Source: Mesocentrotus franciscanus
Taxonomy: Eukaryota > Echinodermata > Echinoidea > Camarodonta > Strongylocentrotidae
Direction: 5' to 3'
NCBI GenBank assembly: GCA_037976565.1
Contig: CP137680.1
Span: 19,122,675 to 19,186,674, forward strand
Length of the DNA stretch: 64,000 bases
Shown one piece after another: positions 43,735-56,400 of the stretch. The position numbers were made by a program, and so were the translations under genes. Position 1 is the stretch's first letter. Every line of letters begins with the position of its first letter. The notes under the pieces were generated by a model. It had not been told where the DNA came from and did no database searches. It saw only the letters and a list, made by a program, of their open reading frames with translations.

Positions 43735-44077
43735 GTGAGTTATAAAATATTTCAAATATTTATCTCTTGTTCATTGCTTATGTAATATATTCCCATTCAT
43801 AAGGGGAAATTTATTGAATTTATCAACAGAGAATTTTAATGATTGAATCTATTCGGGTTTAAGCCCGACGGAGTATTTGTAATTGTATTTGATTGTTTGG
43901 TCAATTGCTTGATGGAGTGAGATTTATTATTGAATGTCATTATTCGCTTGCTGATTTTTATAATGTATGCGGTAGCAGCGGTACACACAAGAACTAAAGC
44001 AGAGTTTTGTTTTATTTCTATTCCCTTCTATTTATTATGTAGAATTTATCAAACAAACGAAAAATGAAGCATCCTAA

Positions 44078-46499
44078 TGCCTGAGTCACACCTTTGCGTA
44101 TGTTGCTGCGTATTGCTGCGCTATGCGGGGTATATCAATACGCAGCCGTGCCCAGCAATACGCGGCCAATTTGAAGGTAGCAGTCACACTATTGCGTATA
44201 TAGCTCGTAGGTAGCTCGTATGCCGCTCGTACAAAGACTGCCTACGGTTGCCTACGGTTGCCTATGACCACGCTATAGCTCGCTGTTGCTCATAGCAGTA
44301 CGATTCAATACACAGTTTGCTCGCCACGTTGCGTATGTAGCTCGTTCTTTGCTCGTTTACTGCTCGCTAGCTGCTGGCACCAGTTGGTCTCGATGCGTCT
44401 CACTGCGTGTTCGCTCGCTTTAGCTCGTCTGTTGTTCGTAATGATGCGTGCCAGCTCGCGCTACAGCGTACCAGCTCGCTCGGGCTGCGGCGGTGTATAA
44501 ATGCTAGTCATTTTGCGGGACTGCATGGGCATATATAAACATCTTAGCTTCTGAAGATTCTACATCTACAAGAAAAATAAATCTGATGACAACAATGACC
44601 TTGCAGCAGAGCTCTGCCTTGCAAAAGCTTAAGCTTTTGGTTCAGCTGGAAGAAGAGGCGAATAATGATTATGAGCAAGGGAAACTGCTGCATGAGCTGC
44701 ATCAACGAAGTGTCCCTCGAAGTTGTTGGGTGCGGTCCTGGATCTCCCGGGGAAGAACCAGGGACAATTCGACCAACTGATGAGGGAGCTGGAAGACGAG
44801 GACCAAGAGGCATTCACGAACTTTTTGAGGGTAACTCCTGCAATGTTTGAAGAGTTAGAGCAGAGACTACATGAAAGGCTGGAGAAGCAGGACACCTTTT
44901 TCAGGGAAGCCCTCTAGCCCGCGCTGAAGCTGGCCATCACCCTTAGACTCCCGGCCAGGGGTGACAGCTACATCTTCAGGGTAGCCCGCAATACCATTTC
45001 ACTCCTAGTACGTGAGGTATGCACTGCCATCATTGAGAAATATGGTGACGAGCTGGTGAGGTGCCCTACCAGCCCACAGGAATGGAAAGCAGTGGCACAG
45101 GGCTCCGAAGACCGCTGGAATTCTCCCCATACCATTGGTGCTTTGGACGGCAAGCATGTTGCAATCAAGTGCCCCGAGAATAGTGGGTCAATATTTTACA
45201 ACTACAAGGGTTTCTACTCTATTGTACTCATGGCCCTGCATGGTAGACGCCCTAAGTACAAGTTTGTGTGGGTAAATGTCGGATACGAAGGCTCTACCTC
45301 TGATGCACAGCTCTTCAACTCGTGTGAACTAAAACAACGCCTTGAATCTGAAACCCTGGAGTGCCTCCACCAGAGCCCATGCCCAACGATGATGAAGACA
45401 ACCCCTACTTCTTTGTGGCAGACGAGGCCTTCGCCCCGAGGGCATGCTGGCTAGAAGCCGTATGCCAGGACGGCTATGGCTAGACAAGAGAGAATTTACA
45501 ACTACCTGCTGTCCCGGGCAAGGAGAGTGGTGGAGAATGCTTTCGGCATTCTTGCCAACCGGTTTCAGTGCCTAATGACCACTCCCCGATGAACCCCTTG
45601 ATGAGAATCCGCTACCCTTCCATCCAGAATTCAGCCTTGGACAGGGAGGACGCCGAACATAACATAGTGCCTGGTTCCTGGCGAAGAGAGCAGACCCTAG
45701 CTGAACTTAGACAGCCGGCTAGGGGTCTCTCGTCTACTCAGCCAGCTTAGGCCCAAAGGAATTATATCAAGGCTTACTACAACAGCCCTGCTGGTTCTGT
45801 TTCCTGGCAGGAGTCAAAGATTTAAATGTTGGAGTCATGCAGGCCAGATGCTCTGGATATCACCACACCAACCCCTCGGCATTGGCGACATTGAAACGAC
45901 TTCTTCTTGTTCAGTAGTTGTTTCTTCTTCAAATGTTGACCGCGGTATGATTCCAATCCGTGAGGTGCCCCGCCTCTTTTTGCCGATATGCAGCGCATAG
46001 GCAACTAATCGCAGTGATAGCGAGCTAAAGCGAACGGCGTACGAGCTAGACTCGCAGCGTAGCGAGCGGCAATTGCAAGGGTTCTTCCTGCTGCGAGCGG
46101 TGTGCGAGCAACACCGCAACAATACGCGCAATCATGCGAACGACAACGAGCTAAAAGATAGTAAATCGTGCAAGAAACGCAGCTATAGGCAGTGACACGC
46201 GCTCCGAAAAAGAGGTGCGTATGATTGCGTATACCTGCGCTAAGCCACTCGCTGTCGCTCGCATTCACTGGTTGCCACTCGTATCCGCGCGTAGGCGATA
46301 TGACCTTGCGTTTGCTTGCGATAGTTTAGAAAATTTTAAAACTAGCGAGCGACCAACGCAGGCATTTGCGCTAGTCTGCGTATTGAGTACGTAGTGAGCA
46401 CGTTTTATTGCGCTTTATTGGGTATGACTGCCTATGTCTGCGTTCGGGTAATACGCAGCAATATACGCAAGCCAAATACGCAAAGGTGTGACTCAGGCA
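44078..46499 (+). mobile_element. PIF/Harbinger DNA transposon, decayed
   Basis: The left end is TGCCTGAGTCACACCTTTGC. The right end is the exact complement, GCAAAGGTGTGACTCAGGCA. The 3-bp target duplication TAA lies at 44075-44077 and 46500-46502, the Harbinger hallmark. Subterminal regions (44095-44480, 46000-46480) hold many GCTCGTA, TGCGTAT and GCAGCAATACG motifs in opposite orientation at the two ends. The nuclease gene is central. No Myb-like second gene was recognised. Confidence 0.9.
44586..45750 (+). pseudogene. HARBI1-like DDE nuclease, inactivated
   Basis: Start MTTMTLQQSS leads to an acidic N-terminal segment. A frameshift near 44740 leads to GQFDQLMRELEDEDQEAFTN, FREAL, then TAG (44915-44917), PALKLAITLRLPARGDSY, NTISLLVREVCTAII, RWNSPHTIGALDGKHVAIK, FYNYKGFYSIVLMAL, WVNVGYEGSTSDAQLFN. 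After another shift come [21 protein letters not shown] and IRYPSIQNSALDRED. The catalytic Asp (45146-45148), Asp (45421-45423) and Glu (45533-45535) codons all survive, spread over frames. At least one stop and three frameshifts make it nonfunctional. The family enzyme cuts transposon ends with a Myb-like partner. Confidence 0.9.
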
Positions 46500-46502
46500 T
46501 AA

Positions 46503-47707
46503 GGAAGTGAAGGAAATAGGAGTGACATAGTCACTTAAGGGAACCTCATAAATAATGAATTGTACTTAGTTAATTGTACTTTAATTTAGTCTTTACTGTA
46601 GATATTAGATAATAAGTCAACTGTGCATGGACACTGAAGTCTGTACTTGTACTATATTAGAATAAGAAGTCAATTGTGGACACTGAAGTTTGTATTATAC
46701 TGAACATATGCTAGATAGTAAGTAAACTTTGAACAATGTAGAATTGTATTATACTGTACGAGTTAGACAATAACTAGAATTTTGTACTTATATATGATGT
46801 ACACTGAACATGAGTGAAGTACACTGAACACGAGTGAAGTACACTGTACAATAAGTTATTAAGTCATACGTGTATACAGGTCTATGTATACTAGATAATA
46901 ATTAGATTATGCTACTTATAAGAATTATTAAGATATTGCATTATTAGATTATAATGTAAGAGAACGTTACGGTGGCTATGGAAACTTGCTTCAGATGTTT
47001 ATCTAACCTGCAACAGTAACAATCTCGAATGTAGAACGTTACAAACATAGACCTTTTGGAAGTACACTGAACAGTGTACAGCGACAATCTTGAACAAAGA
47101 ACGTCACATTAATTTCAAAGGACATCGAGGTTTGCTTTTCTTCTCATTCAATCCTGAACAAGGAACGAACGTCATTGATCAAGACTGTGAGCCTACCATA
47201 CGAGTGACAACAAGTGACCAGCCTTCATTTTTAACGACCCTTTAAATTTCCTGTTTCTGTAACTTATCTATAGCCCACATATGCATTTGTATTTATTACT
47301 TCTACCGTAGAATATTGTTGACAGCTAAAAGCGTTATAAAAAGACTTTGTTAGTTTAATGTTCTGGGAGATAAAATCTCGAGGCCAGACATTACAATGTA
47401 GGCTAGTTCGGGGCAGGAAAGAGGCCGGGGTGGAGAGTGCCAGGAACACAGTAGTGGCGGGATGGGCTGGATGCCTGCATGGACGGATTGAGAATTTTTA
47501 TAGTTGAAAGAGAAGGAATAATACATCTATGCTGGCATAGGATATTTAGGGTGACATAGAACAAAGACACTTATATATTCGCTAGGATCTGTTAGTGATA
47601 CTGATATTGGAAGATTAATATTTATACATTTGACAACACTTGCTCTTATTCCTGTAATTTCTAAAACACTGTAAACCGTAAAATTAGTTGTAAAAGTAAT
47701 AAGTGTA
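46503..47707. other. AT-rich DNA with GTACACTGAAC motifs
   Basis: GTACACTGAA, ACACTGAAG and ATTAGATAATAAG recur loosely, including three imperfect copies of about 75 bp at 46600-46760. The same GTACACTG theme resumes at 49973-50100, showing that the hAT-like element split one region. No gene was seen. Confidence 0.45.
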
Positions 47708-49972
47708 CAGGCGCGGATCCAGGATTTCTTAGGGGGGCCCAAATTTGAAATTATGCGAGCCAAATATTGGTACGTAATGGTGACCAGCAGTGTCGTAAAA
47801 ATGTTTTTTGGGGGCAGAAAAAAAATCCGCATCACCCCAACTCTTACATGCAGGCCAAGCTGAACGTTTTTAAAGTGGGTGGGGCTAAAGTATTTACGAT
47901 CAGGTAGAGCGTAGCATAAATTGTCATGGGGTCTAGGGGCAAAGCCCCGGGGATCAAGGGCAGAACCCCGGAAGCTCAGGGGGTATAGGCATTTAATTAC
48001 GGTCAGATGAGCATATTTTGATACCTTATTCATGACACTGGCAGGTCACTAATTGGCGTGGGGTCCAGGGGGCTGAGCCGCCTGAAACTCAAGGATATGA
48101 GGCATTTTATAACGGTCAGATAAGCATTCAGGGGCCCGTCTTAGGCCTGGTGGGGTCGAGGTGGGGTCGAGGGGGCGGAGCCCCGGAAGCTCAGGGTTCT
48201 AGGCATTTAATTACGGTCAGATGAGCATATTTTATACCTTATTTGTGACACTGGCAGGTCACTAATTGGCGTGGGGTCCAGGGGGCGGAGCCCCCGGAAG
48301 CTCAGGGGTTCTAGGCATTTAATAACGGTCAGATGAGCATATTTTTATAACTTATTTGTGACACTGGCAGGTCACTAATTTGCATGGGGTCCAGGGGGCG
48401 GAACCCCCGGAAGCTCAGGGGTTTTAGGCATTTAATTACGGTCAAATGAGCATATTTTATACCTTATTTGTGACACTGGCAGGTCACTAATTGGCGTGGG
48501 GTCCAGGGGGCGGAGCCCCCGGAAGCTCAGGGGTTCTAGGCATTTAATAACGGTCAGATGAGCATATTTTTATACCTTATTTGTGACACTGGCAGGTCAC
48601 TAATTTGCGTGGGGTCCAGGGGGCGGAACCCCCGGAAGCTCAATGGTTCTAGGCATTTAATAACGGTCAGATGAACATATTTTTATACCTTATTTGTGAC
48701 ACTGGCAGGTCACTAATTTGCGTGGGGTCCAGGGGGCGGAACCCCCGGAAGCTCAGGGGTTTTAGGCTTTTAATTACGGTCAGATGATCATATTTTTATA
48801 CCTTATTTATGACACTGGCAGGTCACTCATTGGCGTGGGGTCCAGGGGGCGGAGCCCCCGAGAGCTCAGGGGTTCTAGGCATTTAATTACGGTCAGATCA
48901 GCATATTTTTATACCTTATTTGTGACACTGGCAGGTCACCAATTTGCGTGGGGTCCAGGGGGCGGAACCCCCGGAAGCTCAGGGTTTTAGGCGTTTAATT
49001 ATGGTCAGATGAGCATATTTTGATACCTATTATTTTGTGACACTGACAGGTCACTATTCTTTCTTTCTTTCTCTCTTTCTTTCTATTTCTCTATACTTTT
49101 TTAAAAATTTGGGGGAGCTCGAGGCCCCCGAGTCCCACCGTTTCGCGGGACCTGACATGTAGCCCTCTAAATAAGCATATTTCTTGCCTGACTGTAAATT
49201 TAGGAATTTGTCATTTTCCAACAAACGCATAAAAAGTATTATTTACTAAAAAGTGAGGAAAATTACGTCATTTCAGCAACATTTGTAAATCACCGGTATC
49301 GAATTTTATTGGGGGAGGGGGACATTTGCCCCCAATGCCCTCCTCCCAGATCTACACCTTGTTGGCGGGAAAAATCGCAACTGATATCCCCTACCTTTCT
49401 TCTTTCCCTTTCCCTTCCCTTCCGTCTCTCTAGCTCTTTTAGGTTTGCTGGGGGGGCCCCCGATCCACACGTTGTTGGCGGGATTAATCGCAATTGATCT
49501 CCCCTTCTTTTCACCTTTTACTTTTCTTCTTCCTCTTTTTTTTCCTTTTAGCTCTCCTCTTTCCCTTTCCCTTCTTTCTCTCTTTCTTTTTGGCGGGGCG
49601 GGGGGCAAGGGCCCTTGGTCCCGATCCACAACTTGTTGGAGGAAAATTGCAACTGATATCCCCCTTTTTCTTTTCTTCTTCCTCTTTTTCCCTTCCCTTT
49701 ATCTCCTCTTTTCCATTTTCTTTCCCTTTCCTTCCTTCTCTCTTATATTTTTGATGGGGGAAGAAACAGCCTGGGAGGCAAGGCCCTTTCGGCCCCCCTA
49801 TCCCTGATTGTCCTTCTTCCTCCCCTTTTCTTTTCTTCTTTCCCTTCTTTCTTTTCTTTCTTTCCTTTTTTCTTTTCCTTTCCCCTTTCTTTTCCTTCTT
49901 TCTCTCTTTTTTTTTTTTTTTGCGGGGGGGGGGGCCAAGGCCCGCTCGGCCCCCCCCCTGGATCCGCGCCTG
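47708..49972. mobile_element. hAT-like non-autonomous element carrying satellite
   Basis: Perfect inverted ends CAGGCGCGGATCCAGG (47708-47723) and CCTGGATCCGCGCCTG (49957-49972) are flanked by AAGTGTAC duplicates (47701-47708, 49973-49980; 7 or 8 bp depending on the shared C). CAG ends and 8-bp targets are typical of hAT. Contents are the 113-bp tandem array and then three or four G/C-plus-pyrimidine units (GATCCACA-C-TTGTTGGCGGG). No transposase was found. Confidence 0.7.
47930..49052. repeat. 113-bp tandem array, about nine units
   Basis: GGTCACTAATTTGCGTGGGG starts at 48044, 48257, 48370, 48482, 48595, 48708, 48821, 48934 and (partial) 49049, with a constant 112-115 bp step and one fused double unit. 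Each unit contains the hairpin GGGGGCGGAGCCCCCGG and GACACTGGCAGG. Confidence 0.9.
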
Positions 49973-49979
49973 AAGTGTA

Positions 49980-50635
49980 CACTGTACGCGTAGTAGGTTT
50001 AGTGATGTTTAAATTGTTGCTATACACTGTACTTATTTTTAAAGGACATCCATGTAACCTAGGATCGTATTTTAAACATGTACATGTAAATACTTAAGTT
50101 ATAAATAGTTATGATCGAACTTGTCACTTTTACTCTTCACGCATTTTGAATTGCTGAGTTTTACATTGTTAAAGATTGTTTACATTAATAAATGTTTTGA
50201 ATTGGGTACAACCCGAATTTATGGTTTCCAAAACGAGAAATTACTTAGGTCTGGTTTAGTCACACAGATGCCTGAATGAACTGAATATGATTGTTGATGT
50301 GTATTGAGTAACTTAAGTAACTAAAGAGTGTTCCTATATTTCGAACAAACGTCCCCGTCATCGACGCTCGACAATAGAATATTCTTACCATGCTACTCGT
50401 GAGACAGGATGAGAGATTGAGTGGGAATCAGAAAATGCCATTGGAATTCAACCTTTTCAATTTTTTGGTCTGCAAATGGGACCAAGTACCTTTAGAGACT
50501 TGAAATATTTAAAGTCTCAAAATGGATTTTTAGATTTAAGTCTTAGAGTACAGTACACCTAACTCTATAACCACAAAATCCAATCGCAACCATAATCTTG
50601 GTCTATATCTTCGACGAAATAATAATAATAATATC
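49980..50635. other. Unassigned intergenic DNA
   Basis: GTACACTG motifs continue to about 50100. No gene was seen. Confidence 0.45.
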
Positions 50636-50905
50636 TATATTTGCATAGCACTCTGAAACTACGTTTCTAAGCGCTCGACATTGTATTATTACCCCGGTAA
50701 TTGGACTCAATTGCTCTTCCGCACATGATAGTCCACACGCTCCGCTCCATGGGGAGTATTCCCGTCAGGCGCCATTGTACAAGCGCACGCGTGTCAATCT
50801 TACCACATTAACGCTCGCATCCTACCGGGTACCCATTTATCATCTTGGTGGAGAGTGGCAAATGTATATAAAATGTCTTGCAAAAGGACAATAGTGCCGT
50901 GCATT
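50636..50905 (-). mobile_element. tRNA-derived SINE lacking its head
   Basis: The minus strand has TTGCAAGACATTTTATATAC, CCACCAAGATG, GGCGCCTGACGGG, GAGCGCTTAGAAACGTAGTT and a tail ending in ATT repeats (50622-50634 on plus). The B-box part is missing. It is the same family as 8862-9164. Confidence 0.65.
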
Positions 50906-51727
50906 TATTTATATACATTAGTTTTGCTGTAATCTTATATCTAGCTATGAAAATATGAAAGAGAAAGTAATTTGGCATCAATAAAGGTTTTTCCAATGGT
51001 TGGTCCATGGTCTAATTTACAGGAAAACTAAACGGAAAAAAGAATTATCAAATATATCATATTACTATTGTATTCAATGTGATCATAATTATTAAGAAGT
51101 CTCATAATTATAATATCCACGTGTGAAGTTTTCGCTAAAGGATTTGTGTAGATTAAAGGAATAAAGCATTTATTTGCAAAATGGAAGTAGTTTAATCAAG
51201 TGTTTGTTTTGTTTTGATTCGCCGTTCTTTAAAGAATATACAAACAATTTAATCTAAAAATGTATAGGAGCGGAAATAAACTTCGTTTGGAGTGGAAATC
51301 CACGCTTAATATAGTGGAGAACCACTTTCAAGATATTAATTCAACCACTATTTTGGAGTGGATTTCACTCTGACTTGGAGTGGATTCAAGTCCAAAGGAT
51401 GTGATCCATTGTATGACTCCTATATGAAAAGAGTAGATTTCCACCCCGCTTTTAGTACACCAAGAGATCACGTCATAGATGGAGCATGTTAATATTAAAG
51501 CACATAGATACACACATGTTCATCTTTATAAACGAGAGGCAAATAGGGTGTTCTGCGTAAATATATCAATACTAATTACAAATTTAACATTTACAAAATA
51601 TACAACACATGTTCTATACAACAAAATGACGGATCTACCAATAAATGTAATTTATTTTATTTTTTATTTACTATACATATTTATACAGGTAAACAAGATC
51701 AGAATAAATCTGTTTTGCATCATGGAC

Positions 51728-51879
51728 CAGGGCCGTTTCATAAAACTTGATATCAATAACAAGTTACAAGCTACTGTTATAAGCTTCTGAAATCATGGCA
51801 TCCGATTGGCTGAGAGCAAATTTGTCATAGAAATTTAGCAGTTGTTATAGATAACAAGTTTTATGAAACGGGCCCCTGG
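51728..51879. mobile_element. MITE with GGGCCGTTTCATAAAACTT ends
   Basis: CAGGGCCGTTTCATAAAACT at the left and AAGTTTTATGAAACGGGCCC at the right are inverted over about 22 bp. The body is 150 bp without an ORF. Confidence 0.7.
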
Positions 51880-53139
51880 TGTAATTGTAATTATTATATT
51901 CAAGAAATTCAAGAGTAAATAAGTTACACAATGATCGAAACTTAATTTTTACATGAATTTGTCAAATTGTTATACAGTAATACATGAATTATGAATTATT
52001 TACCGATAAAAGTTAACCATTGTGTATGATACATAAAAATTACACTCGCTGCTGTACAATTTTCACAAAGTAATGCACACATGGCAGTATTTATTTTGGC
52101 AAGATTGTGAACATTTTAACATACTAGACAGAAAGAAGATAGTTGTATTATTTAAAGTCAGAGGAAAATGTGTTTATTATGCCAGTCGCAGGTTGAATGA
52201 TAATATTTTTACACTATTTATTGAAGAGCTCTTTCTGTGATGAGCACATAAAGAAACACCAGTGACCAGTGACCAGAGAAAAATATAGGTTAAATTTTGC
52301 CCCCTTTCCTCCCCAATTGATCTCGATCGATACAACGGCAGTGCCCTTGAAATAGGCTGAGATTACGATTTGTTTTTGCCCTGAAAAAAAAAAATTGTTC
52401 AGCATTTTCGAGCTAAAATTGGCCGCTGTCGATGATAGCATAAAAGCGGAACAAAATTAATCGTATTTATTATTATTAGCTTGAAACGAATAACACAGTT
52501 TAAAATATTTATATAGGCCTAGTTGATTAGTCTACTGGAACATACAATATTGGATTGCTCTTTGCGTGTTAACTGTGCAATAATTATGAAAATCATCATG
52601 TTAACTATACTAGATAAAGTTTACAATTCTCGTATTAATTATGTAAGATATGCTACTTTTATTTTTACTCTATTTGTTTGTATTGAATGCTTAATAATTC
52701 TACTTGTGAATTTCTTAGCGCATGAATTAATCTAACTTTAGCGAATGCTGCTCGGCATTCAAATTGGCAACGTTAAATCTTTCATCTTCGCTGCCTACAT
52801 ATACATACAGCGTATAGACGCATGATAAATCTAAGATGTCTCGTATGACGTCATAAGGAAATGTTTCAGTTATAGCACTGCAGGTTAACCTATGTACACA
52901 CTGACATGTTTTCAAGATTTAATTTCCTCATCGTATATGTTTAATGGACAAGGTTAGCAATTAGAGAAATGAAAATAATGTTGTATTTTAACCAAAACAT
53001 GATAAAAGAATTATACCCACTACTCATTGCTAGGACTGCAACGAATGTCAGATTTATGAAATATACGCCTACTTCATCGTTAATGGTGTTCCGGTTTAGA
53101 CTCATCAAACGACATCGTTTTTAAAACAAAAACATCTCA
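51880..53139. other. 3' flank of the TNF-like gene
   Basis: It probably includes the 3' UTR (minus strand). AATAAA-type signals on the minus strand occur near 52467, 670 bp past the stop. No other gene was seen. Confidence 0.4.
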
Positions 53140-53400
53140 TTAAGAAACAGGAGCTGCTACTGCAGCCCTGTGATCGGGCATCGACGAACCTAGGTCCATG
53201 GTCGAACGCAGCATGGAGACCCCGAAGAAGGTCTTGTCGCTGCCTGTGTTCATGATTCGGAGATTGTTATTGGATACGCTCACGGTGATCCTATCGCCCT
53301 TCTCGAGATGGAACACCCCACCGTGGTACTTTGTCGCGGATTCATTGAAAGGGACGACGCTTTCCATCAATGGGACGTGGTTGCGATTCGTCGAAGAACG
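53140..53400 (-). CDS. TNF-like gene, last exon
   Basis: The exon is 87 codons including the stop, phase 0, acceptor ttctctgctgcag on the minus strand. It encodes RSSTNRNHVPLMES, then HGGVFHLEKGDRITVSVSN and TGSDKTFFGVSML, followed by a tail of about 25 residues ending AAVAAPVS, longer than in most TNF ligands, which stop just after the last strand. Confidence 0.85.
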   Translation of the reverse strand, partial: RSSTNRNHVPLMESVVPFNESATKYHGGVFHLEKGDRITVSVSNNNLRIMNTGSDKTFFGVSMLRSTMDLGSSMPDHRAAVAAPVS

Positions 53401-56400
53401 CTGCAGCAGAGAATAAAATGGAAATGACGTGGGTTACGATTTGCTGGAAACAAGAGCCATCTGTAGGCCTACATAATTTGGCCAACTTAGTTTCAGTTGG
53501 TCACAACATGGTGCATATACTTTTGTTTGTGCTAGCTTGTTCAACAAAACAGTATTAGCCATAGTAATATGCCCAACTCGAACCGGGTTGGCCAAACTCT
53601 CTAATCAATGGCTCTGCATGGACACAAGATCATTAACTGCCCAGATAGTGCCGTAGTAATAGAAGGCCTGTGGATTTGACCAAAGCATCTCGACTTTCAT
53701 TTCCGCCTGACAACTTAACTTAGACTTAAAACCCCCATGTCGTGTTTTACTCATTGTATGTGCGATTACGTGAGGATCATTTCTAACACGACAAAGATTT
53801 TAAAGACATTGTTTAACAATGCCAAATCTGATATGTATGGCCCTACGTGTTATCAGCGCCTGTGATATGGTGTAATATTGAAGCCCTAAAAAAAATTGGG
53901 CTTCAAAATGATCATGAATTGCCTCAAAAGTATAACAAAATCTTTGAGTGACCGGTTTTACCATACTCATTTTCCCCAATAGACTGTAGTGTTATAAAAT
54001 CGTTGGGAAAACGGTTTTTGAAATTTCGAATTCCAATCATAAATATCTTGATAATCAAACAGGCGATCGGCTTGTAAAAGTCATGGGATTCCTGACTGAA
54101 CTAAGGTTTATAATGATTGCAGCATTCAAGCTAAATCCAGGATTTTGTTTAGAATCTGAGACAAAGATACCCAATCCCTTTAAGGATTAAGGTGGAGGAC
54201 AAGATGAGAAAAGTTCAGATTAGGGGGAAGAAACNNNNNNNNNNNNNNNNNNNNNNNNNNNNNNNNNNNNNNNNNNNNNNNNNNNNNNNNNNNNNNNNNN
54301 NNNNNNNNNNNNNNNNNNNNNNNNNNNNNNNNNNNNNNNNNNNNNNNNNNNNNNNNNNNNNNNNNNNNNNNNNNNNNNNNNNNNNNNNNNNNNNNNNNNN
54401 NNNNNNNNNNNNNNNNNNNNNNNNNNNNNNNNNNNNNNNNNNNNNNNNNNNNNNNNNNNNNNNNNNNNNNNNNNNNNNNNNNNNNNNNNNNNNNNNNNNN
54501 NNNNNNNNNNNNNNNNNNNNNNNNNNNNNNNNNNNNNNNNNNNNNNNNNNNNNNNNNNNNNNNNNNNNNNNNNNNNNNNNNNNNNNNNNNNNNNNNNNNN
54601 NNNNNNNNNNNNNNNNNNNNNNNNNNNNNNNNNNNNNNNNNNNNNNNNNNNNNNNNNNNNNNNNNNNNNNNNNNNNNNNNNNNNNNNNNNNNNNNNNNNN
54701 NNNNNNNNNNNNNNNNNNNNNNNNNNNNNNNNNNAGGACAAGATGAGAGAAAGTTCAGATTAGGGGGGGGGAAGAAACATTTGGACAGCGGTTTTTTGAA
54801 GTCATGGGAATTTAAAAAAAGGCTTTAATAATATGAGATGAGGAAAGAAGGAGTCGGAGGACGAGGAGGAAGAAGAGGACGAGAAAGATTTTTTTAATGA
54901 CTAGTTACCTTGGGCAACGCCTGCTGAGATGAGGGGACAACTGTATCTCCACTTTCCGAATCACTGAAGTAGATTTGAGTGTAGAGGTAGTAATAACCCG
55001 ACTCGACGATTTCAATGCCATAGCTGCTCAAGAATTTCACGTTGTGTGTTACGTTCACTTTCCATTCAGCTAAGCATTCTAATAAACGAAAATAGAATGA
55101 TACATAAGTATTACATATGAGGGCAAATCTTGAAAAAGTTTACAGTCAATTAGTAATAGTGATGATAATAGTGAGTTTTCTTGTATAGAGCTCATATCTC
55201 TCAGACTTAACATCCCTGGTTTTCCACGATACTGTCCTCCAATAGGCCAACACTTTTTTTTATTAAAAAAAACTTCGTTTGTTCGTTGTTTAAAAAAAAA
55301 AATATTATTATTATCAATTTACATGTAGGCATAGGCCTATAGTTCACAATAAACGGACTGAAGAGAAAATTAACAAAGGGAAAGTAACTATGAAGGCTAC
55401 AAGATGCAGACTTTAATGAGATTTTGATTCAGTCTAGATAGCAGACACAACAGAGTCGCAAAGACTTTCAAGAAATCAACCCATTGAAAAGTGCAATTCC
55501 AATACCCTATAGTACATTCCATCCCATTTTATAAAGTCTGCGATCAAGTTAAAATACAAGACCAAAGAACTGCCAAAGGGATTAAAGTGAACCGGTAACA
55601 TTGTTGAAGGTTGATGAAAAAAATGCGTAATTTTTGTATGAAATGTTACTTGTTATATTCCTTCTATTGTACTCGCCCTCTAACACGCAAAATATCCTGG
55701 AAAAATTTTCAAACCGCAAAGAAATTTATGGTTTTTTTTTAAGGCGTCACCGTGCGACATCCTCTAACAATAAATTTTCCCAACCAATTTTTGAATTTTC
55801 TCAACCGTTTTTCCATGAAAATACTGACATAAAAAAGGCTTTTGATAATCTTTCAACACTTAAATGGAATGGTATATAGAGCCAATTCATTGCTTTGTGA
55901 CGATTTACATTCACCTAAAATTAATTAAATTATAATAATATAGTTGGGAGAATTTCGGAATCGATTAGATCAGTTTTCCCAATTTTTATCATTAACATTG
56001 GTCTGTTTTCACTCAAACTTCAGATTATCTTTAATTGTACATCTAGCATTGAAGTCACTACCTTAGCACCATTTTCTCCATTCTGAACAATGTTACCAAG
56101 TCCCTTTAAAGTACAAAAGTGAAATAAAATAATGTTTTTCTTATTCCTTACCCAATTGCATATCATTTCCCCTCGGTCCATTGTCTGTCCCGACAATGTG
56201 AGCGTAAGCTGATTTCGCTGCTCTCAAAATATGATGGTTGTGGCATAGTTGTTTCGAGACCATCGAATGAGGGTGGAGGGGAAGCACCATTTCGACTTTC
56301 TGGATGCTACACGAGAAGGGGACAAAAAAGGAGGGGGAATATTTAACAGAGTGATTTACAAGTCGATAGCGGAGCATATAATGGTCTTCTCATATTACTT

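Noticed and set aside
45822..46268. Minus-strand frames in the right part of the Harbinger element as its Myb-like second gene
   Set aside because: They cover the subterminal GCTCGT/TGCGTA arrays and show no Myb/SANT motif.
48044..49049. Regular 113-bp repeats as a CRISPR-like array
   Set aside because: No unique spacers; the whole unit is repeated, and the context is eukaryotic.
54192..54746. Open frames across the N block
   Set aside because: They consist of undetermined bases.
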